Origin: Siphonodentalium dalli
Taxonomy: Eukaryota > Mollusca > Scaphopoda > Gadilida > Siphonodentaliidae
Assembly (NCBI GenBank): GCA_032622095.1
Contig: CP136068.1
Span: 126,359,989 to 126,423,988, forward strand
Reading direction: 5' to 3'
Length of the DNA: 64,000 nucleotides
A program made the position numbers and the translations under genes. The notes beneath the pieces are model-generated. The model made no database searches. It was not told the DNA's origin and saw only the letters and a list, made by a program, of their open reading frames with translations. Below are positions 21,570 to 32,638 of the stretch, one piece after another (position 1 is the first letter of the stretch; the number at the start of each line of letters is the position of its first letter).

Positions 21570-22373
21570 TTTGCCGTGGGGGGCATCCCGCGATGTGTGG
21601 TGCGGGAGTCCTGGTGGTAATAGGGCGGTCGTATCACGCGAAGCATCGACCTGCGGATACGACTTAGGTCATGGTCCTCTTTGGTCCTACATCTCTTCAA
21701 GACGGTCAGATTCAGTTGACCTGGCTCACTCAATCGGCTAGTCACGCATTTCTCTGTGGAGAGGTACCGGCAGGCTGCTATGTGCAATGGCTAAAAGGGT
21801 CACCGCTTCAGCTATGTACCAGTCTTTGGTCCGACCAGAATTCCAAGGGTAGTCCACTGTGGCTACTGGGCTAGTTGTCGAATTTTTGCTTTTCATATGG
21901 CATCTCAAAACAAAAAAACAACGCATTGCTCGTAAGAATGATGACTCACAAAGTTCCAATGATGCTGTTGTATTCCCTCAGTACTTGGTTCTTGGCTTTG
22001 GTCTCTCTCTCTCTCCTCTATCTCTCTCTCTCTCTCTCTTGATTGATTGATTGATTGATTGATTGAATGTTCAAAGAAAGTTCAATGTATGCTCTGCTAC
22101 AGTTTACGACTATAGCACAAACACCAATATTGGTTACTCCTCATACGACTTAAATAGTAGCAGAGTTATGTTGCCAATCCGGGATATAACTGATTCTTCG
22201 GAATCAGAAATATCGGCAGAGTTGGCACCACAGGGAGTTACAGAAGTCCGTCGATTTACAGAAACTATAGATGGTATACTTCGAGTTCCTCTGAAAAGTT
22301 ATCTTCTGACATTCAATCGGTGCGAACATCCACCGACATTGAAGGTTGGGTACATGGAGATAGATATAAGTAC
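21570..22373 (+). mobile_element. LINE 5'UTR and ORF1 N-terminal half (copy B, left part)
   Basis: The 5'UTR resembles copy A. An ATG at 21897 begins MASQNKK. CT and GATT microsatellites at 22008-22066 interrupt the frame. Then 22063-22373 encodes EISAELAPQGVTEVRRFTET and FNRCEHPPTLKVGYMEIDIS, the region just before the zinc knuckles. The copy is cut at 22373 by insertion of the 22374-24758 element and resumes at 24759. Confidence 0.7.
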
Positions 22374-22563
22374 GGGAACATGTCTCTATTCCGAAGGTTC
22401 GCTATTCCGAATGTTCACTATTCCGAAGGTTCACTACTCCGAAGGTTCGCTATTCCGAAGGATCTCTATTCCGAAGGTTCGCTATTCCGAAGTTAATTCT
22501 ATATTCAAGTATTGAGAGGGTTCTTTATCACGAAGACTCTTTTTTATGAAGGAAATAACTTAA

Positions 22564-23515
22564 GGGTCAGACGCACGTTTTGCCAAAATTTCCTGGTATT
22601 TCAAAATGTATTTTCTCTAAATCTATCAGGAATATCTTTGTGAAATTTTGTACAATACAAGAGATTATTGTGGCACCATACATAAGAACCATTGGACATT
22701 TGGTTATTATAATCTCATTTACTTTACTTTTATGGCATGAAAAATCTTTAAAATTTCACTGTGTTCAGGTACCGAGAACTACTGTAAAACAGAAAGTGCA
22801 TTTCATATATACATGATATCATATCTGAAGATCATGAGAGGGGAATTAATTTTTCTTGATTCATGAAATTAAATGATTATTTCCATTCAGAAAGACAACT
22901 GCCATAAATAATTTTGTATTATTGAGAATGTTCATGCCATGCTTGTTGGTCATTGAAAAATTGGGCTCAGTTGAGTTCTGGGTCATGGGTTCATAACCAA
23001 GTTAAATCTGACCACCATATCTCTTAACACTGTGTCCTAATTTATGTTGATTGCTCCCTGCTTGAGTGGACAGCACCACATTTGAACATTTGTTTTCATT
23101 GGGCTGGCATATTTGTGACTGCTTTATTCTTCATTATAATACATGGGGTATGATGCTATAATATGCAATTAAAAAGCTAACTCAACATTATGATACAAAT
23201 GAAGCCTCCTCTCATGGAGTCAAGACAATAAGCTATTTGATGGTTGACATGTTGTTTGAAATTATAAATTTTTCTGGCAGTTCTCGGTACCTAAAGGGAC
23301 AGAAACGAAACAAATATTTTCAACCTCTCAAATGTATTAAAATCCATTATTGTTATTGTCTCTTTATAATTGCTCTGATTCTATATATAATGAAAATTAT
23401 CATATGTAAAATTCAAGATTTTTCACCAGATAGATCCAGAGAAATTCTTTGTTGAAAATCACTTGCCATTTCTGGCTGGATTTACTGTGATTTATGCAAA
23501 ACGTGCGTCTCCCCC
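22564..23515. mobile_element. Nested TTAA-flanked MITE
   Basis: The ends GGGTCAGACGCACGTTTTGC and GCAAAACGTGCGTCTCCCCC are inverted and flanked by TTAA on both sides (22560-22563 and 23516-23519). Inside is another inverted pair, GGTACCGAGAACTACTG at about 22770 and CAGTTCTCGGTACC at about 23277, possibly a further nested element. TTAA targets fit piggyBac or Kolobok-type mobilisation. Its short ORFs lack motifs. Confidence 0.82.
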
Positions 23516-23830
23516 TTAAAACATTGAAACAATAAATGTTATTTTTTATTTTTTCGCGGGTTTTCTTGAGATTTAATGTCATAACGTATGACGTTATTTT
23601 CCAATACATATTCACGTCAGGCAGCCCACACAATTGCTCTTTCCATGCGATTTATTATCATCGCGTATGGCGTTATATCTCAATAATCTTACAGGCAACA
23701 ATACGCCAGCTAAAGGCGGGATTAAAACAGCGGGTTTATAACTCTTAATGAATACTGCTAAGCAGAATGTCGTTGAATAGACGGGTATGAGTTGAACCTA
23801 ACTGCAATTGTGAATTTGTATTGAATTGTA

Positions 23831-24345
23831 AAGCCCACTTAATTTTCGAGTCATCGGCTATTTTTTTATAGTGCCTTGATATCAGGTTTTAAACACAATC
23901 TGTGCCATAAAATATGATTAAAACACTATATATAGTTCATCACCATTCCAAACATCTGTATCAGAAGATGCCCCTAGAGAAATAGAAAACATCTTAAATC
24001 ATAAAAAGATTCCCCCGTTATATGTCATGGCTCTCAGAATGCAACAGAATTCAACCTAATGTATTTTCAATTGAAGGGGAATAACATTATCTTTAAAATA
24101 TAGAGTTACCCCCTCCCTCCATTGAAAATAATACACTTTACTTTGCGCAACAAAACCAGATGAACCGTAAGCACAAACACAAGTCGTTAACCCTGCGTTA
24201 ACTCAACAAAAACAACATGATCACATTGTATTACACCGGTTAAGCTGACAATACAGTGTTAGAGAGCTTCAATCAAATGGTATATAATTATAGTGGCAGA
24301 TATTTTATATATGTGATCTGGGGGTTCGAAAATTAAGTGGGCCTT
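23831..24345. mobile_element. Nested MITE with AGCCCACTTAATTTTCGA ends
   Basis: AAGCCCACTTAATTTTCGAG at 23831 pairs with TCGAAAATTAAGTGGGCCTT ending at 24345. The span is about 515 bp. A target duplication is not obvious. It is the second element inserted into the 22374-24758 transposon. Confidence 0.75.
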
Positions 24346-24758
24346 GAATGTTGATGTTTTTTTTTTCAAATACAGATTGCCAGTTCGGAAAAACTATATC
24401 TCTTACATGTAGTTTATTTCAGTCATCGTGTTTTTAACTTTCCACAATGAACGATAAACTGATACTCTTTTCTTGCTATTAATAACCGATATCTAGGACA
24501 ATTTGGGAATTAGAAGTGGATGTATAAATGTACTATATATGAATACTAGCGTAATCGTATTTTTCATTCCTCGTGTGGTTTTTGTGGTGGGGTGCAAATT
24601 TTGATTCATTTCTGGTTAAATACGCCCAGAATAGAAAACCTTCGGAATAGCGAACCTTCGGAATAATGAACCTTCGGAATAGGGAACATTCGGAATAATG
24701 AACCTTCGGAATAGCGAACCTTCGGAATAATGAACCTTCGGAATAGAGAACCCTACCC

Positions 24759-25194
24759 ATAAGTAGCTATGTTCCAAATCCACTACGATGTTTTAAATGC
24801 CAGCGCTGTGGCCATGAACAGCGTAAAAGTAAAGAAACCATTTGTGCACGCTGTTCTGTTTCTGGTAACGATCATAAGGATTGTACAAATCCTAAAAATG
24901 TTCGAACTGCCAAGGTTCACACGCTGCAATGGATCGTTCATGTCCCATATGGGACTATGTATTCAAGATACAAAGATGTAAGGCTGAGAAACATCATATA
25001 TGGATGCTAAGAAATTAGTTGGGCAGACTCGGCTGCCGTTTGTAAGAAAAAGTATGTTGATGCCAGCACTCAGCAAGTCAAACAAAACTCGGCAATCTCT
25101 CGATAGCAACATAAGTGCAAGAGAATATTACTCCTGTTCCCGAACTTGTCTCACATGCAATGGATACAGCTACTACAGTTTTTACGTTTGTTCA
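24759..25194 (+). pseudogene. LINE ORF1 copy B, right part (zinc knuckle region)
   Basis: It resumes copy B directly after the insertion: CCAAATCCACTACGATGTTT encodes the PNPLRCFKCQRCGH-type first zinc knuckle, followed by a CARCS second knuckle and the CSYMD-like KLVG region in other frames. Stops and frame changes are present. At 25190 it runs into copy C, which restarts at the VTEVRRF region. Confidence 0.65.
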
Positions 25195-26041
25195 GAGTTA
25201 CAGAAGTCCGTCGATTTACAAAAACTGTTGATGGTATATGAGTTCCTCTGAATAGTTATCTTTGACCTTCAATCGGTGCGAACATCCACCGACGTTGAAA
25301 GTTCGGCACATGAAGGTCGATATAAGTACCTATGTTCCAAATCCACCACGATGATTTAAATGCCAGGGATGTGGCCATGGCATGGAACATTGTAAAAGTA
25401 AAGAAACCGTTTGTTCACGCTGTTCTGTTTCAAGATACAAATATGTAAGGCTGAGAAACAGTTATCATATATGGATGCTAAGACATTAGTTGGCGCCAGA
25501 CCATCAATTTATCAAGTCACATACTCGGCTGCCGTTTCTAAGAAAACGTATGTTGATGCCAGCATTCAGACAGTCAAACAAAACTCGACAATCTATCGAT
25601 AGCAACACAAGTGCAAGAGAATGATATTACTCCCGTTCCTGAACATGTCTCACAGGCAATAGATACAGCTACTCCAGTTTTTTCGTTTGTTCCGAAACCA
25701 ACTAAGGCAATTGATCCCATTGTCCAAAACAGAATCCCCAAATCCTGTCAAAAGCTTCGACTCTCAGAAAAAAACAGGTTGATCTTTGAATTTGCAAAGT
25801 TTGATACGATGCTCATAGATTAGCAGTCAGCTTTGATAGGAAAACGTGACTCCAAATATTTCATATGGGGCAGGCTGGCAGTTTTGTGACACGACACCTG
25901 CAGACCCTACCACGTGAACGTCAACTTGACGAATTACTTCAGGCTCACACCAGATTCGTCAGATATTATAAATATCTTATGAGTTATCCAAAAGTGGACT
26001 TTGACGACTATTTCACTTATTTCAGTGTGCACCGGCCTTAA
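25195..26041 (+). pseudogene. LINE ORF1 copy C with zinc-knuckle remnant and C-terminus
   Basis: It starts GAGTTACAGAAGTCCGTCG, matching copies A and B internally. It holds the CQGCGHGMEHC knuckle, a CSRCSVS knuckle start, the LSYMDAKTLVGARPS region (25411-25602), the PEHVSQAIDTATPVF region (25611-25823) and a FDDYFTYFSVHRP C-terminus near 26040. At least two frame breaks separate these parts. It shares the ATAAGTACCTATGTTCC site in uninterrupted form. Confidence 0.75.
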
Positions 26042-26639
26042 TTAAATTAAATTATAATATTTCACACCGTAGCTTTATTTGCCCGAAATACCCCTAAAAA
26101 TATGGATATTTGAAACGTTCAATAAAGAAATCTGTCTTCTAGAAGAATACAAAACTGACAACGAACTATTTAACACGTGCATTTTCGCGCAATTCTTAAG
26201 CTAGTTCTCACTCGCGAAAGCGGATTGGAACAATGCAAACGCATTCAACCAACCAGAGCGCACTCGCAGTTGAGTTGTAAAATCCGAGTGGGCGGGCCTT
26301 TGAACTCAAATTTCTTCGGAGATTCGAAGAAAATAATTACGATTAAAAATGAAATACTAAAGAAATAAACGTTATAAAATATGACTAACTGCTATAATAC
26401 AAATACAAAAATTTATTCCATGCTATCAGTGCTCTTACAGTACAATATACGTTAATTTCGTTTATTTACACAGCGTTTTATGCCGATGTTATCGTCTGAA
26501 ATTATTTACTCTTCGTGTTTTTCGTAATTCAGAAATAGAAGACAAATAACATAAGGGATTTACGAAAATACACAGCAAGGCATGAGATTGAAGAATTTGA
26601 AGTGCAAGGTACATGTAATGCAGTGCCAGAGTTGCAAGT
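26042..26639. other. Upstream flank of the recombinase pseudogene
   Basis: Mostly AT-rich. GGGCGGGCC near 26290 is the only GC-box-like word. Promoter function is not supported. No separate ORF. Confidence 0.4.
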
Positions 26640-28233
26640 AGACAGTAATAATTCTGAGACTGAAGTTCAAAATGAAGAAAATCAACAAAAAATGATGAAA
26701 ATATTACTTCAAATACCAGTCTGTCCAGTAATACTGAGTTCGCACCGGTGTGCAATATATCTGACCTGAAGAAGTATGTGGCGAGTAAAAGAAACCCAAA
26801 TACAATTTAAAAAACAGAGTCCTGCATCAGAAAGCTAACTAAATGGTTGCGAGTGAATGGTGAGGGCAGGGAACCAAAACAGATTCCACCGACTGAACTT
26901 GATACATATATCGGTGGTTTCCTATTGACTGCACGTAAAGAAAATGGATCCGAGTTCGAACCAGATAGCTTATCAGCTTTGCACAGAGGAATTCAGAGAA
27001 GAAAGACGCAGAATATGGAGAGGAAATATTGACGTCTGACAAATTTCAAATCAGCAGGGATGTACTGAAATCCAAGCGAAAAGAGTTGAAAGAACGGGGT
27101 TTTGGGAACAAACCGGAGCCATTGACAGAGGGTGAAGAAGAGAAACAGGGAGACAGGGCAGTTGGGGAGCGGTACACCAGAAGCACTATTGAATACTGTG
27201 TGGTTTTGCAATACAAAACTGCTAGGATTCCGCGGGTCCAATGAAAATTCACAATTAAAATTTGGCGATATTGAATTGACAGTTGACAGCACTGGGACAG
27301 AATATCTTGAGTTAAATGAACGCCTTAGCAAAACAAGAGATGGAAATGCAACGACGAGTCCATTTAGTCCAAAAATATTTCCAAATGAAGTGATCAAAAA
27401 CAGATGCCCAATAGAGATGTACAAACTCTATGCAAGAAACCGAGTCAACCGACCACACAAAATGATGGATGCTGGATCTTCTTTTTATATTTCTGTCAAT
27501 ATGCATTGGAAAACGGGACCGAACATGTTATGGTTCAAGGCTCAGCCTATTGGTGTGAAATCTATGGTGAAAGACATGTGCACAAAAGCAGGAGTCCCTG
27601 GAAATAAAACCAATCATTCGCCGAGGAAGACGATTTGCACACAATTACTCCATGCTGGTGTGAACCCCCAAATTATCTCCCAATTATCGGGTCATAAAAA
27701 TGTGAACAGCTTAAATAACTATGCCACAGCTTCCATAAATCAGCAGAAATGGATGTGTGCTTTTCTGCAAGGCAACAGTCCAATTAATACAAATGTGCCA
27801 GAGCATTGTGTTCCGCTAATGATTCTCAATGTGTTGCAGCGACTACCGGTTCTCATCATTTCAAACCACTGATGCCCGTAGCCAATTACCCACCAGTGAA
27901 AGTTCTTGCAGGGTTTTACTGCCAAGTAACGGGGTGAGAAACACTTATTACAGTGCGGACACTACTCATTTGAAGGAAGGAGTCCCCAACACAGGTACCA
28001 GTGCAACATTGAGCAAAGTAGCTAACACGTGTTCAGTTGAAGAAAGATTGATTCAATGTGTTTTCAGTAATGCCAACATTTCTGGTGGCACGTTCAAAAT
28101 AACCGTTAAAATGCAAATGCCCAGGGCCAACAGTGGTCATTCAGATACAGAAAGTTATCATAGGCACAGCAAGAAGAAATACAGGAGAATTGCACGTATT
28201 GAATCAAACAGCGACACAGACAAATTATTGTAA
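26640..28233 (+). pseudogene. Crypton/KIAA1958-like tyrosine recombinase (DUF3504 type), frameshifted
   Basis: The family derives from Crypton-type DNA transposons that use a tyrosine recombinase. The order of pieces is: a serine/asparagine-rich leader with a stop at 26808; the TKWLRVNGEGREPKQIPP and ELDTYIGGFLLTARKENG SAM-like core-binding region (26847-27029); a frame shift to the KERGFGNKP segment (27029-27130); the catalytic domain in 27132-27872; and a last shift into 27829-28233, ending with the FSNANISGGTFKI C-terminus. The catalytic pattern survives: Arg in LLGFRGSNE, the HSPRK box, and the GHKNVNSLNNY box with Tyr. At least three frame shifts and one stop show the copy is inactive, although the catalytic exon is long and open. 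Confidence 0.82.
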
Positions 28234-29422
28234 TATTCACTAATTGTTATTAAATACATGTTGATATTCTATTTAAGAAGAAAATGGGGACAGCAAATAG
28301 GCAATCTTTTCCTCTACTATTCTAATATTATGAATAACGGTACTTTCCCTCTACTATTCTAATAGTATGAATAACTGATTCACCAAATATTTTTTGGAAG
28401 TGACATTAATTTACCACTGGAATTTATAAATTAATTAAATGCCGGAACTAATCAGAATATGCTAAAATCAGAGAGAATTACATCTACATATATTATATAT
28501 TCCAATTTCGTGTTTAAAAAATGGTTATAAATGTTCTAGTATCAGCTATTGTTTTGTTTTTTTAATTCAAAATCGTTGTACGCCGTATGGTATTTGGTAA
28601 TGTCTAATGACAAACTGTTCTAATATTAATATATGTGGAATTTAAATGTTTCTTCTGCACCAATAGGCACTACTAGTACTAGTACTGGTACTAGACACTA
28701 CACAAATATGCCTGAATTAGTGAATAGTAAAAATTTCTAAAAATGTAAAATGAAATAACTAATGAAATTTGAATAATTCATTGACAAATGCCAATGGATT
28801 GGAATTTTTATTGTTAACTTAATTGGAATGTGCATGTATTTTTTTCTGATTTATTTAAAAAAACAAAAAAACTTACAGAATTAGCCGTGATGGAGCAAAT
28901 TAGCAAGTTTGATGGAGATTCTGCAACTCCATAACTAGATCCGTTCGATAGATTCAAGAATTTAATTTTAGTTGATAGTTTGGCTAGTAAACTTCCTCTC
29001 TTAACTGTGTTGCACCGTGTGAACTTGAATTGTCCACGCTCGAAGTCAAACATTGATTAAATCACAAACTTTCATTTTAGAATTCTCGGAATAAGTTGAG
29101 TCGCTCCTCCATGAAGAAATACAGATTATCGAACTTAATTGCTCATTAAATCCAAAATATACATAAACATCTCCTGTCAGGTCCCAAAATACTTAATTTT
29201 ACACATTAAATGTTGTGAAATTGCGAACAATTTACATTCAAGGCGGCATCCGTCATCAAGTTGAAGGACGCACACCGAGACATTGTTAGACTGGTTCCAC
29301 GGCAAAAATTAAGTTCCAACGGACTAACTCCTCTTCTGCCGTGATTTCGCTTTCGTAATCATAATTATTTAAGTTTTCTCAAATCGTTAGCATTTTTTAA
29401 GTTCCGCCGGCGTGAAATAAAT
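28234..29422. other. No recognisable gene
   Basis: AT-rich flank. A direct repeat TTTCCTCTACTATTCTAATA occurs at about 28308 and 28347, and ACTAGTACT words occur near 28670. No supported ORF. Confidence 0.5.
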
Positions 29423-29580
29423 ACAGAACTGCATTCCCGTTCGAACTGACGATTTTTCCTGCACTCGATCGATTTTGGCGGAAGGATAATATTGTGCGGC
29501 TTCGAGTTCAATATTATCCTTCCGCCAAAATCGATCTCGTGCAGGAAAAAATGACAGTTCGAACGGGAATGATGTTCTGT
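29423..29580. repeat. 158-bp hairpin with ~70-bp arms
   Basis: ACAGAACTGCATTCCCGTTC at 29423 pairs with GAACGGGAATGATGTTCTGT ending at 29580. Nearer the loop, TTTTGGCGGAAGGATAATAT pairs with its near-perfect complement. The loop is about 14 bases. The strong pairing suggests a recent foldback element or a structured transcript. Confidence 0.9.
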
Positions 29581-29709
29581 CTATGTATTGGTCAATTATG
29601 ATGATTTGGAGTTTGGGATGATTCCCGGGAAGATTTGGTAGGGCAGTATGCCCTCCTCTACAACCCGCTTGTTGGATGCTGTGTTGTCACTAAAGAGCGT
29701 TGTTGACTT

Positions 29710-30516
29710 TCATGCCCCCGCAGCAGGAAGTGATATAGACATTTTTTTTATTCTTTTTTTGGTTTCTTTTTTTTTCCTATCGGCTGTTGTTGTTGCCTTT
29801 GTTCGTGGTGCGTCGTCGAGAGCTTTGTTGTTTCTGGTTTTTTGCTTTAGGCTGTTGGTGTAAGCGTTACATGCTGTGACGATTTTCGATATCTCATCGT
29901 AGTCGGTTTCTTTTACGAGCTTGCCTAACATGTCACTGTATTCAGCATCCGACCTGATGGAAATGGTGGATTTGCTGCTGATGTTGATGTTGTTGCTGGT
30001 GGTGGAGATGGGGGACACCAGTATGTGTTGGTACTCCGGTGTCGCAGGTGTAAATTTGTCCATCTCTACCTCGAAGTCAGCGGCATGAGTGTCGGGGATG
30101 GTATCCGCGTTCTTGTCTCTGTTGACCTCGGTGACGATGGCAGAGACATCCGGGTTGAAATCGGCGTTTATGCTTCTGGTGGTGGTATCGTCGGGTTGAG
30201 GCCGAGTGGGGGATCTGGGCGCCTCTCAGCTCTCCCGTTTCCACTTGGCCTTCCTGTCTGCATCTCTTCTTTTGCGGGAGGGGGTCTTGCTTTTCCGCCT
30301 CCTTTTTGCCCCTTTGTCCCCAGGTAGCTGGTGGTCTCCAGATACCGGGTTACGGCCGGCAGAGGGTCATGATAAGGACCATGTCGGTTTAATCCGGTAG
30401 GTTAAAAGCAACTCAACATGGCTGTCTGACCGGTGTAAATTCCATGTCAGGCAGTGGTCCAAGTTGAGTGAGTTCAGAACGAGCCTGACTTCAGCGGGGA
30501 TTATAGGTGAATCCAT
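29710..30516 (-). pseudogene. Retroelement ORF1-like protein with in-frame stops
   Basis: From the ATG at 30516 one frame runs to the stop at 29710 with two internal stops. It begins MDSPIIPAEVRLVLNSLNLD. It continues through a basic PGDKGAKRRRKSKTPSRKR block and a serine-rich section (ISTTSNNINISSKSTISI), and ends in a lysine-rich tail. The leucine-rich start followed by an Arg/Lys block resembles uncharacterised ORF1/gag-like proteins of invertebrate retroelements; no zinc knuckle is seen. The resemblance is from general recall, so the family is tentative. The two stops make it non-functional. Confidence 0.5.
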
Positions 30517-30589
30517 TGTCCAGCTGAAGTCATGAGTGAGAAAGTTGTAATGCGTCCGTCCTCTCTGGCTGTGACTAATGAATGTCGAT

Positions 30590-30870
30590 TACATTTCATG
30601 CAGGTTTTATATCTTGGCTGTTCTCAAAGCAGTATTGCTGTCCTTTTTGGTTATTCTGTTTTATATGTGTTTGCACAATGGTCGGTTTCGTAATGGTTCT
30701 GACACCAATCGCTCTGATTTGGGTGTTTTTATTTGACTATATTAATTTCATTTTAGTCCAATTCACGGTTACGTCTATAAACAGTTGCATCGCTTTATTC
30801 TGATTCAGTTTATCTCAGTCGTGATGTGGCTTAACGGCTCAAACGACGTAAATCCTAACCAAAGAAACAT
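30590..30870 (+). mobile_element. LINE 3' tail (same family as 20365-20705)
   Basis: GATTACATTTCATGCAGGTT through TTATCTCAGTCGTGATGTGG to GACGTAAATCCTAACCAAAG matches the tail of the minus-strand LINE copy at 20.4-20.7 kb, here on the plus strand. It is a solo 3' fragment, consistent with a severely 5'-truncated insertion. Confidence 0.7.
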
Positions 30871-31280
30871 AATATATGACAAGGGAAACCGTTATTGCAA
30901 CATGTTAAATAAGTGACATGCATTTAGTTACAGTAGTCGTCTTAATAGTTTTCCACGAACAAGGACAAACACACACTTCTCTGTGAGTCATATATAATAA
31001 AGCGAAATCAATTGAATAATTCTCATAAGTTGACAAAATTTCACCTCATTTGAAGACTTTTATAACAATGTACGAACACTGCATGAGTTCTGTGTCAATA
31101 TTATATTCACGATTCATCGAGTTATGGTTATTTTTTAATTACTTTGCATCTATGTTCCGTGCGCGGTCCGTGTGATTTTAATTGATGACGTCATTGCTTG
31201 CGTGCCATGTTATCAGCTGGAGTGTTTTAGCAGATACATTGATCATGACATTAAATAAGGAGCAAGTTTGACGTCTGACA

Positions 31281-31348
31281 GTTGCTGAAGATGGACACAA
31301 CCTGATAATCACCGGTCAATGTTTTACCGGGAAAACTTACCTTTTAAT
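31281..31348 (+). pseudogene. PIF1-like helicase exon with Walker A
   Basis: VAEDGHNLIITGQCFTGKTY is encoded just before a GT-AAGT splice donor at 31349. The Walker A box is FTGKT where the family usually has GTGKT. An acceptor-like TCTGACAG precedes it at about 31280. PIF1-family enzymes are 5'-3' DNA helicases. It is the first of several scattered plus-strand exons, with others at 33858, 34842, 38143 and 39863. The Gly-to-Phe change and missing exons argue for a dead gene. Confidence 0.68.
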
Positions 31349-32638
31349 GTAAGTTATTTACGAATTTTGGTCATAAACAATGTGGAATAGAAGACAACAA
31401 ATAATTAATGAAATATGAAATAAATGTTTGAAATGTTAGTCTGTTCGTGTACTAAGGGACGAGGCGAAAGGTGAAATTGTGTGCCCCCCCCCCCCCCCGA
31501 TGTTTTAGTGTATCAACTAATAAAGCAAATTCATGTATAATTATTTTTAAGATAGGACATACCTTACTCGTTTTTAAATTCGCGCAGTACTATTTTTCGA
31601 TGGGTGCGCGAATTTAAAACTGAGCGAAAAATAGTACGACTCCTGAGTTTATAACAAATTGCAGTGGAAATCAGCTATGCTATTGAGTTACATGTACATA
31701 CATTACAGACGGTTGGACTGAATATAGACAATTATATTGGCATGCTGGCATGCATTCTCAACACCATTATTCATACTATAAATCACCGTAAAGTCTTAGA
31801 AATTGCAATACTTGTAAGAAATATACATATTTCCACACGAAGGGATACAAAAGCATATATCCATACCCACACCATGGAATGGCAATGTGGCCATGCCGTC
31901 TGGGTTAGATATGACAACCCAGTTATTTGAAACACTCGTAGCCACAATTTTTCTCTCAAGTCAGCCGCATACGTGCATGGTTTTTTTTTTTACATGTACT
32001 TCTTTAAAGTTCACTTCGTTGATGTCTATGTGAGTGTCAAAATAATTATTTTGAGCATAACTACCCATCTTCTCAACAAAATTTGATGCAATTACAATTT
32101 ACTCGATGTTAATTTTCGTCGTGGTGGTCTTTAATATAATACACATGTACCATCAGGAACGATTACGAACTGAAATTGTCACCCGATACAAGTCTTTTGT
32201 CAGTTTTGAATTCACGCAGCACAGTGCGCGAATTCAAAGTGCGCGAAAAATAGTACTTCGCGAATTTAAATACGACTAAGGTAGTATAAGTAAAACTTAT
32301 TTCGGACGAAAAAGACACCTGATCCTCAAGTTGAAAGTGGCACGATCCCACTCAAACATAGAATGTTTTAATTGGCCAGTGTGCACCCTATGATCATGTA
32401 GTCGGTGCGCTATGTAGGCGCGGTCATATCACTCGATGCTGATGTCATTTTCATAGCAGAAATTTAGGTTATCAATAAATGACCCTAATGCATGGCTAAA
32501 TATGTGGCAGTCAATGCTTTTATAGTATTTCGTGGATTGAAAGCTTGTGAATAAAGTATTGATCTTTCAAGTTTTTATCGTGAAGTCATCATATGACGCT
32601 AGGAATACTGCACATAATTATAAGCTTCACTAATTCAG
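31349..32638. other. Intron-like sequence, no gene
   Basis: A poly-C tract lies at about 31485. AAATTCGCGCAGTACTATTT and its inverse recur at 31575-31640 and 32200-32270, suggesting a small foldback repeat. No supported ORF. Confidence 0.45.

Larger units (their letters stand above)
22374..24758. mobile_element. 2.4-kb non-autonomous DNA transposon whose inverted ends are tandem arrays of a ~17-bp repeat
   Basis: It is inserted in LINE ORF1 copy B. The flanks ATAAGTAC (22366-22373) and ATAAGTAG (24759-24766) form an 8-bp target duplication with one mismatch. The related ORF1 copy at about 25323 has a single uninterrupted ATAAGTAC. The ends start GGGAACATGTCTCTATTCCG and, from the other side, GGGTAGGGTTCTCTATTCCG. 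They continue as 6-7 units of ATTCCGAAGGTTCGCT on the left (to about 22495) and the inverted array on the right (from about 24638). Two further MITEs lie inside. No transposase was seen. An 8-bp duplication fits hAT or Zisupton/KDZ-like superfamilies; which one is not established. Confidence 0.82.

Noticed and set aside
29648-30400. Plus-strand ORFs at 29648-29863, 30025-30327 and 30206-30400
   Set aside because: They are complements of the minus-strand retroelement-like ORF and have no recognisable features.
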